Shown here: piece by piece, positions 27,418-37,559 of the stretch | How positions within the stretch are numbered: the first letter of the stretch is position 1 | Layout: each line of letters starts with the position of its first letter | NCBI RefSeq assembly: GCF_000830985.1 | Contig: NZ_CP007151.1 | Coordinates: 1,550,001-1,614,000 of the forward strand | Origin: Marinobacter similis | GTDB lineage: Bacteria; Pseudomonadota; Gammaproteobacteria; Pseudomonadales; Oleiphilaceae | Reading direction: 5' to 3' | Length of the DNA: 64,000 bases | Translations under genes and position numbers: made by a program | Notes under the pieces: generated by a model | Seen by the model: the letters and a program-made list of their open reading frames with translations, nothing else | Database searches by the model: none | Told to the model about the DNA's origin: nothing

Positions 27418-28197
27418 GGGCCAGGCGCTGTCGACTGCGTGCCGCAAAATCCTGTGGCTCGCTGCTGTCTCCGGTGCCGGTTTCCGGCCTCATTTCGTCC
27501 TTCGGACCGGCTGTTGCGAGCTCAAGGCCGTCAGCGCCATTCAGGACAGTCACCAGGGTGCTGTTGATGGTGGCGTGCAGTCGGCGCAGCCGGAATTCGA
27601 TCCAGGCGGCCAGGGCCGCAAAGGGGATGGCAATCACCAGGCCAGCAGCGGTGGTGGTCAAAGCCTCGTAGATGCCGCCACTCAGTTGCGTCGCGTTGGC
27701 ACGGCCCTCGGATGCCGCCATGGCGCCAAAGGCGTCGATCATGCCCATTACCGTGCCCAGCAACCCCAGTAGCGGAGCAAGCGCGGCAATCACCTCAATG
27801 ATCTTCAGCGGAGCTTCAAACGGTTGCAGAGCCTCCTGTGCATCCCGGGCCGCCGTCGCCTGATGCGGGCCGGGTCGCGCTGCTCCTGGCAGGCCTTGGC
27901 GGTATCGAGTACCAGCGGCAGCAACGGATTCAGGCGACCGACGGCGCTGGCCTGCTGCCGGAACGTCTCGGGCTCGGCATCAGCGGGTGTTTGTTGCCAA
28001 ACCGTCATGAAGCGTTTCAGTTGTCGAGTCAGGCGTGGTGCGTAGAAAGCACCGATCAGCATCAGGTAAAGGAAGGTTACGAACCCGATGACTGCGAGGG
28101 CGGCAAGCACCATCATCACCGGCCCGCCCATCTCAAACAGCTGGGCTAGCGGGCCGGTGAAGGGCTCGGCTGATGAGAACAGGGAAGAATCTGGCAT
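27404..28197 (-). CDS. exbB: ExbB/TolQ-type proton channel (frame broken near 27861)
   Basis: 264 residues after repair. There are three membrane helices: about 25-50, and a later pair including APLLGLLGTVMGMIDAF and YEALTTTAAGLVIAIPFAA, both hallmark ExbB segments. The frame is lost at 27859-27862; one C restores RIQATAARDAQEALQPFEAP leading into the conserved part. It is first in the operon, 30 bases downstream of a Fur-like site. No receptor gene is nearby. Confidence 0.9.
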
Positions 28198-28226
28198 GGG
28201 CAGCCTCGCAAAAATAAATTCAGATG

Positions 28227-28249
28227 CAAATGATAACGCTTATCAATGC
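28227..28249. promoter_or_regulatory. Fur-box-like operator upstream of exbB
   Basis: AATGATAACGCTTATCAAT (28229-28247) is a perfect dyad with TGATAA/TTATCA arms, close to the Fur consensus. It lies just upstream of exbB, fitting iron-repressed TonB genes. Confidence 0.78.
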
Positions 28250-28420
28250 GTTTGCAAGGTGTAATCTGACAATCGACCCAGCTCTGCTAAAATGCCCGGC
28301 GCCAGCCTTAATTCACCAAGCCCAACCACAACGTGGTCAGCTGCGGAGACGATCTGATTAGCCCAACCCTAACACCAACTCCAATCCCAACCCCCAAGCA
28401 CTCAACGCCGGAAGATAACG

Positions 28421-30758
28421 ATGATTAGACGCTGGCTCGGGAGTCTAGTGAACCGTGCGGTGGTGCTGGTGATTTGCTTCACCCTGTTGTCAGCGCTGGT
28501 CGTTACTGTAGTGGGGGCGGTGCTCAGTCAGAGTGAGCTGGAGCAGCAGGCAAAAAACCAGGTAGCAACCATTGCGCAACTGGTTGCCGGTGAGCTGGAT
28601 GACAAGCTAGGGCGTCGGCTGGAAACGATCAGCATGTGGCCCACAGCTTTACCATGGACGAAACCATGCTAAAGGCGCGTTCCGGTGTCCTTGTTGGCGA
28701 ACAATATGCTCTCGAACATCTGTTTGATGCTATTTACCTGATTGATTCCAAGGGCAATGTTCTTGCAGAAAATCTCCCGGATCTTGATCTGACCGGCTCT
28801 AATTTAAGTCATCGTGATTATTTTCAAGACGCATCCCAGCGGTTGACACCGGTTATTAGCGAACCCTACGTGTCGATTTATCAGGACCAGCCCGCGATTA
28901 CTATCGTTGCGCCGATCTTCGATCATCGCCAGAAATTCATCGGTATGCTCGGTGGCGCCTTGCTGCTGAGTGGTGAGAATTTCATGGAAGACGTTGCCAG
29001 TCTTCGAATTGGCGAGACCGGGTACCTGGGCGTTGCCACCCGCAGCGGAATCACCCTCGCCCACGGCCGAAGCGGGCAGGTGATGGCGCCTGTGCGCGTT
29101 GGTAATCCGGTGCTCAAGGACGCCATGGAAGGTTTTGAAGGCACCCGGCAAACCCGCAATGGCGACGGTGACCGCACCATCATGTCGGTCCAGCAAATGG
29201 CTCAAGTGCCCTGGTTTGTAGCGGCTGTTTGGCCGGCCCGGGAAGCCTTCGCACCCATCACCCGAATGACCGATGCCTTTCTGTGGACGCTGCTGGGTGT
29301 TTTCGGCGTTGTAACACCCATTGCACTCTGGCGTTTCCGACGGCTGATGGCGCCGCTTAAGGTTCTGGGTCAGCAAATCAATGAACGACACCTTGGGGTT
29401 CGTGCCGTGCCAGTGGATGTTACCGGTGGTCGGGAAATCCGGCGGGTGGCTGAGATTTTCAATACCGTCATGGACGAGCGGGAAGATGTGCTGACGTCGC
29501 TGGCGGAGCGGGAGGCTTTTTTCCGTTCCGTAACCCAGAGCGCACCGATCGGCATTATCCAGACCGATGTCCTTGGCCGCATCGATTTCGTTAACCCGGC
29601 CTTTGAGAACCTTATTGGGCGGCCAGCGTCGGAACTTCAGCATACTTATCTGATCGAGGGCGTCTTCGAGGCAGATCGGGAAGCAGTATTGAGTGGTTGG
29701 AAGCAGTCACTCAGGAACAAAGAGGTGTTTCGGGGTCGATTCCGCATACCCAGCCGCGGCGAGCGGGATCTGATCTGGGGCGATGTGATGACCTCGGTGA
29801 TCGAAACACCGGACAAGACCCTGGGCAGCATTACCGTAGTTCGAGACGTGTCCCGGGAACTCGAGGCGGAAGAGGCTCTGCGCGAGGAGCAACAACGCGC
29901 CGAAAACATCCTCGGTGTGCTGCAGGAAGGCGTGTTGATGGTGGATGTTGAAGGCCGGATCCGGTTCGCCAACCAGACTGCCTGCCAGTTCCTCGGCGCC
30001 GAAGGCGACTGTGCCCAGCAGAATTTCTTTGATCTGGTGGAGATACAGAGTGACGACAAGGTTCTGACCCACAATGATTTTCTGACTGGTGGCGACATCG
30101 ACAGCTTGTACGCCACCCTGAAGAATCGCAAAGACGGCCGGTACGATATCGACTTGACCGTGCTTCATGTCCGTCAGGGCCGGTATAACGAACGCATGGT
30201 GTTCGTGATCCGGGATGACAGCGAACGGCGTCGCCAGGAAGAGCGCCTGTCCTGGGAAGCCACCCACGACAGCCTGACCCACCTGCTCAATCGCAGGGCT
30301 TTCACCGCGTCCCTGCTCAAATGCCAGGCAGAAGTGACCGAGCCAACTGCCCGCTCGGTGCTGATGCTGATCGATCTGGATCATTTCAAGCCGGTAAACG
30401 ATGAGGGTGGTCACCTGCTCGGGGACGACCTGCTCAAGCGTCTGGCCGACCTGTTCAAGGACACGGTTCGACAGTCGGATACTGTGGCCCGGCTGGGTGG
30501 TGATGAGTTCGGCATTATCCTGCCCATGTGTGGGCTGGAGCGGGCGGAGGCTCTGGCTGAGCGCATCCGGGCGCGGGTTGAGGAATTACGGATCGAGCAG
30601 GACGGTCGAAGTTTTGGTGTCACCGCCAGTATCGGTTTGACCGAACTCGCCCCCGGTGACAGCGGGCCGCGGGAAGTCATGGCCCGGGCCGATGAGGCTC
30701 CTACACCGCCAAGTCCCGTGGTCGCAACGCCGTGGTGGTGATGCCAGCTCCGTCCTGA
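28421..30758 (+). CDS. Sensor diguanylate cyclase: dCACHE-HAMP-PAS-PAS-GGDEF (two frame breaks)
   Basis: 779 residues after repair. TM1 is about 12-35, a periplasmic dCACHE-type ligand domain about 40-275, TM2 about 285-305, then HAMP, two PAS domains (about 365-480 and 490-610), and GGDEF (about 620-775) with GGDEF and an RQSD I-site. Frame breaks lie near 28636 (one G gives SMVAHSFTMDE) and near 30698 (one base gives a SYTAKSRGRNAVVV ending and the stop at 30758). GGAAGA precedes the ATG. It likely makes c-di-GMP in response to a small periplasmic ligand. Confidence 0.88.
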
Positions 30759-30761
30759 CGC

Positions 30762-31526
30762 TTACCACCAGCCTGAGGACTGGCCGGCCTGCCACAATAG
30801 CCGGGCGGCCAGAGCAGTTAAGATCAGATTGAAGGCCTGGTGAAACCACCGGTTACTGAGTGACTTGAGCACGTGCAGGCCCAGCCAGGTTCCGGCAAAG
30901 CCACTGGCAATCATCGCGAGAATGAAGGGCAGCCAATCCGGGAACACAAATCCCGCTACCGTGAAAACCAGCGCCTTGGGCGCGTGCTGCAGGGTCATGG
31001 CGGTGGCGAAGGTGGCGACGGTGGTGAACCGGTCCCGGTGAATCTGTTTGATAAAGGCTGCAACCAGTGGCCCGGTGGCGCCCACAAACAGGCTGACAAA
31101 GCTGGTCAGGCCCGAGGCCAGAAATATCCCGGTGTTACCAAATGAGGCCTTCGGCAGGGCCGGTCCCCAGCACAGAAACAGCACAAACAGGGCGATGGTC
31201 AGTTGCCAGGCAGAGGCCGGCAGATCGACCAGTAGCCAGGCCCCCAGGGCCGCACCCACCAGTACACCCGGCGCAAAGGTGCCAATCACTTTCCAGTCGA
31301 CCTGTTTCCGGGTCAGCAGAGCGCGGCCGCCATTGGAGCCAAGCTGGATCATGCCATGCACCGGAATGATTGCCGCAGGCGGCATCCAGTTGGCCATCAG
31401 CACCAGCAGCAGTACCCCGCCGCCGGCGCCCAGGCTGGCGGTGATCATCGAGGTCAGGACCGAGCAGGCCAACAGGAAAGCCGCAACCGGAAGGCTCAGG
31501 CTGTCGGGCAGGAGAGCTATTTCCAT
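30762..31526 (-). CDS. TauE/SafE (TSUP) family permease
   Basis: 254 residues with seven to eight hydrophobic helices and the family ASLGAGGGVLLLVLMANWMPP block near the start. TSUP proteins move sulfonates or other small sulfur-containing anions; the substrate here is unknown. The ATG at 31524-31526 overlaps the end of the transglycosylase gene by 10 bases. A start 39 bases upstream is possible but would deepen the overlap. Confidence 0.85.
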   Translation of the reverse strand: MEIALLPDSLSLPVAAFLLACSVLTSMITASLGAGGGVLLLVLMANWMPPAAIIPVHGMIQLGSNGGRALLTRKQVDWKVIGTFAPGVLVGAALGAWLLVDLPASAWQLTIALFVLFLCWGPALPKASFGNTGIFLASGLTSFVSLFVGATGPLVAAFIKQIHRDRFTTVATFATAMTLQHAPKALVFTVAGFVFPDWLPFILAMIASGFAGTWLGLHVLKSLSNRWFHQAFNLILTALAARLLWQAGQSSGWW

Positions 31527-32628
31527 ACACAGAAGTCCGTGGTGTTCAGTCGGGGGGAGCGGCACAGGGCTTCCGTGGCCAGCTGCACGTCGGCCACATA
31601 ATACAGGGAGGCCAGCCCGAGGCGATCACGGCCCAGGTTATGGAACACCATGCCGAAGGCAATGTCGCCGGCGGTGAATCGGTCATGATGTTCAGCAAAG
31701 TAGGCTGCGGGCTTGGCCAGGGCGTCGTCGGTCAGCAGGGCCTCAACCCGGCCCGCACCGCCATGGTAGGCCTGGATCAGCAGCAGGGTGAACAGGCGCT
31801 GTTGCTTGGTCTCGGGCAGGTGGCCAAAGCGCTCGGCAAATGCGGGCTCGAGATTGCGGGCATTCTGATTCATCAGGCGCAGGGCGCAGTCGATCTGCGC
31901 CAGACGGTGCCAGTAGTTGCGTGGTTTGATCCGGCAATCGGACAGCGCCGAGGGTGACAGCTGCAGAATGCCCCGGGCATTAGCGACGGAATGGGCGCGG
32001 GCCTGGCCTCCGCTTTCGATCAGGATCTGGCCCGCCAGGTACAGGGGCAGCTCCCGCGGCAGGTCCAGGCGATTCTGGTCCTGACGGGTTTGGGCTACAT
32101 AACGAAGAGCATTGTGGAGGGATTCCGGCTGGCCGCTGGAGGCGAAATTCAGATCGTCCCAGGCACCCCAGATACGCTCCGAAGGCAAGGTGCCAAGGTA
32201 GCGGGCCACCGCCTCATCCAGGTTCAGGTGTGGCTGGTTGCAGGCCAGGGCGAAGGGGTAGCCGGTCTGGCCTGTTTTGCCAGGCAGCCAGGTATCGGTG
32301 CGGTTATCATCGAACAGCGTCTGCCGGGTGTCGTTAAGCCGGGCCTGGGTTTCGTCACGATCAGCGCCATCGCTGATCCAGCCAGAAACTGGCCCCGCAT
32401 ATCAAACAGGATGTGGCGATCGGCATTGGCGCAGTAACCGGTTTCCTTCAGTACCCAGCCGCGAATGGTCAACACGTTGCTGTAGACCCCCTGGCTGACC
32501 CAGTAGGGCGAGCTTCGAACCACCTGGGTCCAGTCGTCACTGGTGGCGGTTTTTTCCGGGTTGGCGTTGGCGGTGCCAAGCGTCGCCCAGATCAGGGTGA
32601 AAAACACACAGAGCTGTCGTAAGCTCAT
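31517..32628 (-). CDS. Secreted lytic transglycosylase-like protein (frame broken near 32378)
   Basis: 370 residues after repair. A signal peptide (MSLRQLCVFFTLIWATLGTA) is followed by an unassigned N-terminal half. An SLT-like domain follows, with ILIESGGQARAHSVANARGILQLSP, the Glu-Ser catalytic motif, and AYHGGAGRV. The frame breaks near 32378; one G restores LAGISDGADRDE. GGAGAG lies just before the ATG at 32628. It probably cleaves peptidoglycan. It is divergent from the amidase and overlaps the TSUP gene. Confidence 0.8.
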
Positions 32629-32694
32629 GACTCTCCAATCCATATTCGAAAATCCGTGACCGTCCCGAGACCACAATAACAAACGGAACCGCTC

Positions 32695-34187
32695 ATGAAG
32701 CAATCAGAATATCTGAGGTATGACGCTACCGCACTGGCAGATTTGATCCAGCGTGGCGAAGTAACGCCCCGGGAAGTGTGTGAGGCGGCTATAGACCGGG
32801 CAACCCGGGTCAACGGCTCGCTGAACGCCATCTGCCACCCCCAGTTCACGGAAGCCCTGGAGCAGGAGTTTCCGGCGTCGTCGGTGTTCTCCGGGGTGCC
32901 GCTGTTGCTCAAGGATCTGGCCCAGGAGCAGGCGGGTCATCCCTGCACCTATGGCAGCCGGGGCCTGACCCGGAATATTGCTCCCAGGATTCCGAGTTTG
33001 TCCGACGTGCCCGGGAGGCCGGCCTGGTGTTCCTGGGTCGCACCGCGACTCCGGAATTCGGGCTCAAAGCGGTGACCGAGTCCGAGCTGTGGGGGCCATC
33101 GCGTAATCCATGGCAAACCGAATGCACTCCTGGTGGCTCCAGTGGTGGTTCCGGTGCGGCGGTGGCTGCCGGCGTGGTGCCCATGGCCGGTGCCAACGAT
33201 GGCGGCGGGTCCATTCGCATTCCCGCGGCCTACAACGGCCTGTTTGGTCTCAAGCCCTCCCGGGGCCGCATTTCCAGTGGCCCGTTGGTAGGCGAGGCCT
33301 GGACGGGCGCCTCTTCTGACCACGTGGTCAGCCGCACGGTTCGCGATAGCGCGGCCATGCTGGATGTCCTCAGTGGGTCGGCCCCCGGCGATCCGTTTGA
33401 AATCCCGGCGCCAGAGGGCCGGTATCGGGATCTGATCCAGCAGTCTCCAGGCACCCTGAAAATCGGTGTGTTCACGGCCTCGCCCTACGGGACCGAGGTG
33501 GCACCCGACTGCGTCGCCGCAGTGGAAGCCACGGCGCGGGTGCTGGAAAATCTGGGTCACTCGGTGGAATACGCCCGCCCGGATTACGACGGCATGGCGC
33601 TGGCCCGCTGTTACCTCGGGCTCTACTTTGGCGAGGTGTCTGCGATGATGGCCCGGGCTCGCGAGGAGTTTGGTGCCGGGGACGACAGTTTCGAGCTGGA
33701 TACCCGGCTGATCGGGATGCTGGGCAACACCATGCCGCTGTCTGATTACGTCCGGCGCCGGCAGCGCTGGAACGACTTTTCCCGTGCCCTGGGCACGTTC
33801 TTTGGCCGTTACGATTGCTATCTGTGCCCGACCACCGGTCAGCTTCCGGCCCGGATCAGCGAACTGGATACACCGGCGCACCTGAAACTGGCGGCTAAAG
33901 TGATGTTGGCGCTGAAAGCGGGGAAGCTGGTGCACCGCACCGGCCAGGTGGATCAGATGGCGATGGAGAGCCTGGCCCGCACCCCGTTTACCCAGCTGGC
34001 TAACCTGACGGGTACCCCTGCGATGTCGGTGCCCATGCACTGGAGTCAGTCCGGTTTGCCGGTTGGGGTGCAGTTTGGTGGCCGCCACGGCGATGAAGCC
34101 CGGCTGCTGCAACTGGCGGCACAACTGGAAGAAGCGAGCCCGTGGTTTGGTCAATACGAGCGCTTGGAGAACGCATTCGACGGCTAG
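32695..34187 (+). CDS. Amidase-signature family enzyme (frame broken near 32983)
   Basis: 497 residues after repair. It carries the Ser-cisSer-Lys triad: Lys in GVPLLLKDLAQE, then the Gly/Ser signature TPGGSSGGSGAAVAAG. The frame is lost in the run at 32981-32985; one C gives IAPQDSEFVRRAREAGLVFLGRT. Members hydrolyse varied amides, including 6-aminohexanoate dimers; the substrate cannot be fixed here. A very long antisense reading frame over this gene is coincidental. Confidence 0.88.
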
Positions 34188-34310
34188 GGGTTGTGATCCG
34201 GTTGGGGCAACTCCACGTTTATCTTTGTGTTCGGAACAGGCTATGCTGTCAATCAGGAAGGTTCCTTCCTTCCTGAACGACCCTGATGGCATCGAGGAGG
34301 CGAGCGTATT

Positions 34311-34920
34311 ATGAACCAACCGATGGCAATCGATGATCTGGTATCAGTAGCACAGGCCGAGGCAATGGGGGAGCTAGATGCCCCGATGATGCTATCGTCC
34401 TGTCCAGTGAACAAAGCTACGACTTGCCCATTAACTCCCTTGAAACCGATGCCGACAAGGCCCGCTGGGGACTGATCCTCCGCGCCGCCCGCGAGCATGT
34501 GGAAGCGGATGCAGTGGCCGTGCTGTACCCAGCCTGGACCACCATTCGTCACAAAAACCCGGAAATGGCGCCGGACAGCGATTCGGAGCATGCCGACGCT
34601 GATGCAGACGCCGCCGATAACAGCCCGATCGATACTCTATTCGTCCAGCTGCACACCCGAGATCATGTGTACTGGCGGGGGTTCGAGCAGATTCGGGATC
34701 CCAAGCATCAGCGCATTGTCGCTTTCGCCGAATCAAGGCGCTGTCCACCGACTACAAACGGCACGAAGCCCCGTCGGTTACGGCCTGGCTCAGCACCTTG
34801 TTCGAGCCACTGCCCGATGAAGGCGAGGAATCTGACGTCGATCGGGAACTGGCTGATCTTCTTGAAGAACCGGAAGTCAGCGCAGCCCTTTACCCCAGAG
34901 AGCTGAGAGCGCTTCACTAA
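34311..34920 (+). CDS. Unrecognised acidic protein (two frame breaks)
   Basis: About 203 residues after repair, beginning MNQPMAIDDLVSVAQAEAMG. The frame breaks near 34383 (one C gives DAPDDAIVLSSEQSYDLP) and near 34726 (one C gives RIVAFRRIKALSTDYKRHE), and the stop is at 34918-34920. It is soluble in outlook, without signal or membrane segment. An Asp/Ala/Glu-rich stretch lies near 100-110 and an acidic C-terminal region follows. I do not recognise the family. No operon partner: neighbours are the amidase upstream and a convergent HupE gene. Confidence 0.6.
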
Positions 34921-34970
34921 GCAATGTCAGTCAAGTCCATGCTCAACCTGTCCCGGCCTCTAGCTACCCG

Positions 34971-36105
34971 CTAGACGGCCGGTACGCGCTCCCACACCCA
35001 CATCAGACTGATGCCAATGACTCCCAGCAGGGTGAGTGGAACCAGCGCCCGCTGATAGAGCGGTGTTGTCTGTGCCAGCAGAGTGAGCAGCGGGAAACAG
35101 ATAGCCAACAGTGCCAGTTGACCAAGCTCTACGCCGACATTGAAACCTGCCAGGGCGACGGCCAGATTGGCGGTGCCAGAGGTCAGGTCCGACAGCACAC
35201 TGGCAAAGCCGAAGCCGTGAATCAGCCCGAAGCCGAAAGCCAGAGGCCAGGTTTTACGCCCAAGTAAGGGCCAGACGACGTTCACGGCCGCCACTACAAT
35301 CGATGCAGCAATCACCGTTTCCACCCAGGCAATGGGCAGGCTCACGATCTTCAGGGCCGCCAGTGCAGGGTGATCGAATGCGCTACCGTGAAGGCGGTGA
35401 CCACGGCGGCCAGCTCGATGACCTGCGCTCGGGAGGGCAACCGGCGCCGGGCTGCGGTGGCAGAGTGGTTACGAGCGAGGCTGGCTGGAAGCACCAGCAC
35501 CAGCAAAAACAGGATGTGATCCAGGCCGATCAGCAGGTGTACCACGCCCTCATAGAGAAACGTGATGAAGTTGTGCCAGAGTCCTGACGTGCCTGAGGGG
35601 CGCAAATCCACCGTCTGGCTGTTTGGCCCGGCCACTGCCAGCGATGACGCGTCGCCGGTACTGATCTGAATCAGCCGCGGTGCAGGCTGTCCTGCTCAAA
35701 CAGCAGGCGGTACTCAAGGCGGTCCGGGGCCTGGCCGTCGGCGCAGAGCACCTGATACCTGGTGGCGGCGTAGGCGCCATCACTGTGCTGGCTGATGCCC
35801 CACTGCTGGCCCTGTAGCGCGCAAGCGGAGTTGCCGGAAGACAGCGTAATCCCGGCCTCTACGGCGTTTAGAATAGCGCCTCTATGCTGGCGTAACTCTC
35901 CCCCGGTCACCTCGCCGTCGCGGTTGGAATCCAGAGGAACCAGCAAAGCCAGGTCCCGCAGAGCCACGTCGATCCGGAACTGCCCGGCGTCGGTGTCTAG
36001 GTACATGAAGCTGTCACTGGCTTTATGCGCCAGCACCGGATTGGCCAGTGTCAGCAGCCAGAGAAACATAGTCAGCATTAATATGGGAGCACGCAGGACC
36101 GTCAC
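34971..36105 (-). CDS. HupE/UreJ family membrane protein (two frame breaks)
   Basis: 378 residues after repair. A signal peptide (MLTMFLWLLTLANPVLA) and a periplasmic beta-rich half (about 25-175) precede a C-terminal membrane domain of six helices. The latter has the HupE/UreJ_2 motifs GLDHILFLLVLVLP and FGFGLIHGFGFASVL with conserved His residues that suggest metal binding. Breaks lie near 35675 (one G gives LHRGLIQISTGD) and near 35359 (one G gives LHWAALKIVSLP). The GTG start overlaps the TPR stop (GTGA). Related HupE proteins are linked to nickel or cobalt uptake. Confidence 0.82.
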
Positions 36106-37315
36106 GGTGCCTCCGGATAACGGTGGTCAGTCTGATTAAACTCTGCCAGCCATTGGCGCAGTTTCTGTAAGGCAGGCTGATCTTCTGCTTGGTGGGCAGC
36201 TCTCAATACCAAGCGAGTATCCAGGGGCTCACGCTGGGTTTCCCAGTTTGCCAGTGCATGCTTGAGGGCCAGCGCCGGCTGGTTTTCAATGTCCAGTTGA
36301 AAACGGGCGAAATCCCGCTGATGCAGCAGGGTGCCGCGCCATTGGGCTTCGGCAAAGCGTTCCCGTAGAGAGTTCGTCAGTGTTTTTGCCTCCGGGGCCC
36401 AGCTTCGCGCAGGGCAATCGCGCGGATGACTGCCAGAGCGTCGACCTGGTCATAGCCCTCTGTGAGTTCGAGCGTTGTCTGGAGGTTCCTGCTCTGTAGT
36501 TGCCAATCTGCCAGTTGCGCCCGGGTGTACAGGTCTTCGGGCGATTGCTGGAGCACGTTGCCCCAGTGGGCTGCCGCGGAGTCGAGGCCCAGTTGTGCCG
36601 CGAGATCCCCGAGTGTGCCCTCGGCCCAAAACCGGCTGGTTAGGTCGGCATTGGTGGCTGAGGCCAGTTGAGCTCGCAAGTTTCGGTAGGCGGATTCGGC
36701 ACCGCCGGTTCGGGCTTCCGTTTGCGCAAGGCAACTGGCTGCAATCAGTCCTGGATAAACATCGGCCAGCGCCTGGCAGTGCTCTTGGGCTTTGATATAG
36801 CGGCCCTGCACCAGTTCAAGATTGGCCAGGGTCAGCCGGGATTGAATCTGCTGCTGACGCTGTTGGGTGGTTTGCAGGACCTGCTCAAGATCCTGCCGGG
36901 CCGCATCGAAGCGGTGCAGACTCTGGGCCAGGGTGGCGCGCAGAACTCGTAGCCGATCGTTAAAGTCAGCTTCCGGCCAGTCCTGCAGCAAGCGCTCGGC
37001 GTAGCCCAGGAATCGGGGGTCGCCGGTCTCCCGGGCCTGTTCGATCAGCTGTTGAACTTCATCAGCCAGCTCATTGACATTCTCTGGAACAGAACTCAGG
37101 TTGGGCGACACTTCCGGAAGCGTTGCCAGCACAGCATCGTCTGAGAAATCGTTTTGGATTGGGTTCGGCGCGGCAATCAATGCTGGTGCTGCCAGCAGTG
37201 ATCCGGCCAGGCTGAACCCAAGCCAAAAAGCCCTGCCCGGGAGGGCAGGGAAGGAAATCGCCGGATGGCGACGGATGTCGCTCCGGCGAAGGGTCGTCTT
37301 AACGGAACAGGTCAT
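36102..37315 (-). CDS. Secreted TPR-type protein (frame broken near 36400)
   Basis: About 404 residues after repair. There is a hydrophobic signal-like segment (FWLGFSLAGSLLAAPALIAA) after a long basic N-terminus, then helical repeats of TPR type through most of the protein. The frame is lost at the G/C run near 36400; one G gives LREAGAPEAKTLTNSLRERF and a stop that overlaps the HupE start. The ATG at 37315 lies inside the preceding lipoprotein gene. The first 20 residues span a terminator-like hairpin, so the true start may be later. Confidence 0.65.
37224..37250 (-). terminator. Hairpin after the small lipoprotein gene
   Basis: CCCTGCCC-TCCC-GGGCAGGG followed by CTTTTTGG. It lies between the lipoprotein and the main part of the TPR gene, so it may lower expression of the two distal genes. 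Confidence 0.65.
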
Positions 37316-37535
37316 CGTAGGCCTGTGGATTGTTTTCATCGTTGAAGCTGAAGTCCGTGTCGTTGATCTCCACCGCCGCACGGGTATCGCTGGTATTGGC
37401 GATCTCCGCTTTAACGAAGGTGGTGAAATCAACCGACGGATCCGGCCGCTCAAGTCCATTGCTGGAGCCGTCGGCGCAGCCTCCCAACAACAGAACTCCG
37501 GCTAATAAGCCTGAGATAGTGAGCATTTTCTTCAT
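37299..37535 (-). CDS. Small predicted lipoprotein
   Basis: 78 residues. A basic start MKKMLTISG, a hydrophobic core and the lipobox LLGGC place a diacylated Cys near residue 20. The rest is acidic and ends NNPQAYDDLFR. GGAGAG precedes the ATG at 37535. It lies 25 bases after the DUF4331 gene in the same operon. No family is recognised. It may be a partner of the DUF4331 protein, which is also exported. Confidence 0.75.
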   Translation of the reverse strand: MKKMLTISGLLAGVLLLGGCADGSSNGLERPDPSVDFTTFVKAEIANTSDTRAAVEINDTDFSFNDENNPQAYDDLFR

Positions 37536-37559
37536 GATTCTCTCCTCATCCACCTAAGG

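Noticed and set aside
32949..34319. 456-codon antisense reading frame over the amidase gene
   Set aside because: The opposite strand encodes a conserved amidase with its catalytic motif; the antisense translation has no recognisable domain and is a high-GC shadow.
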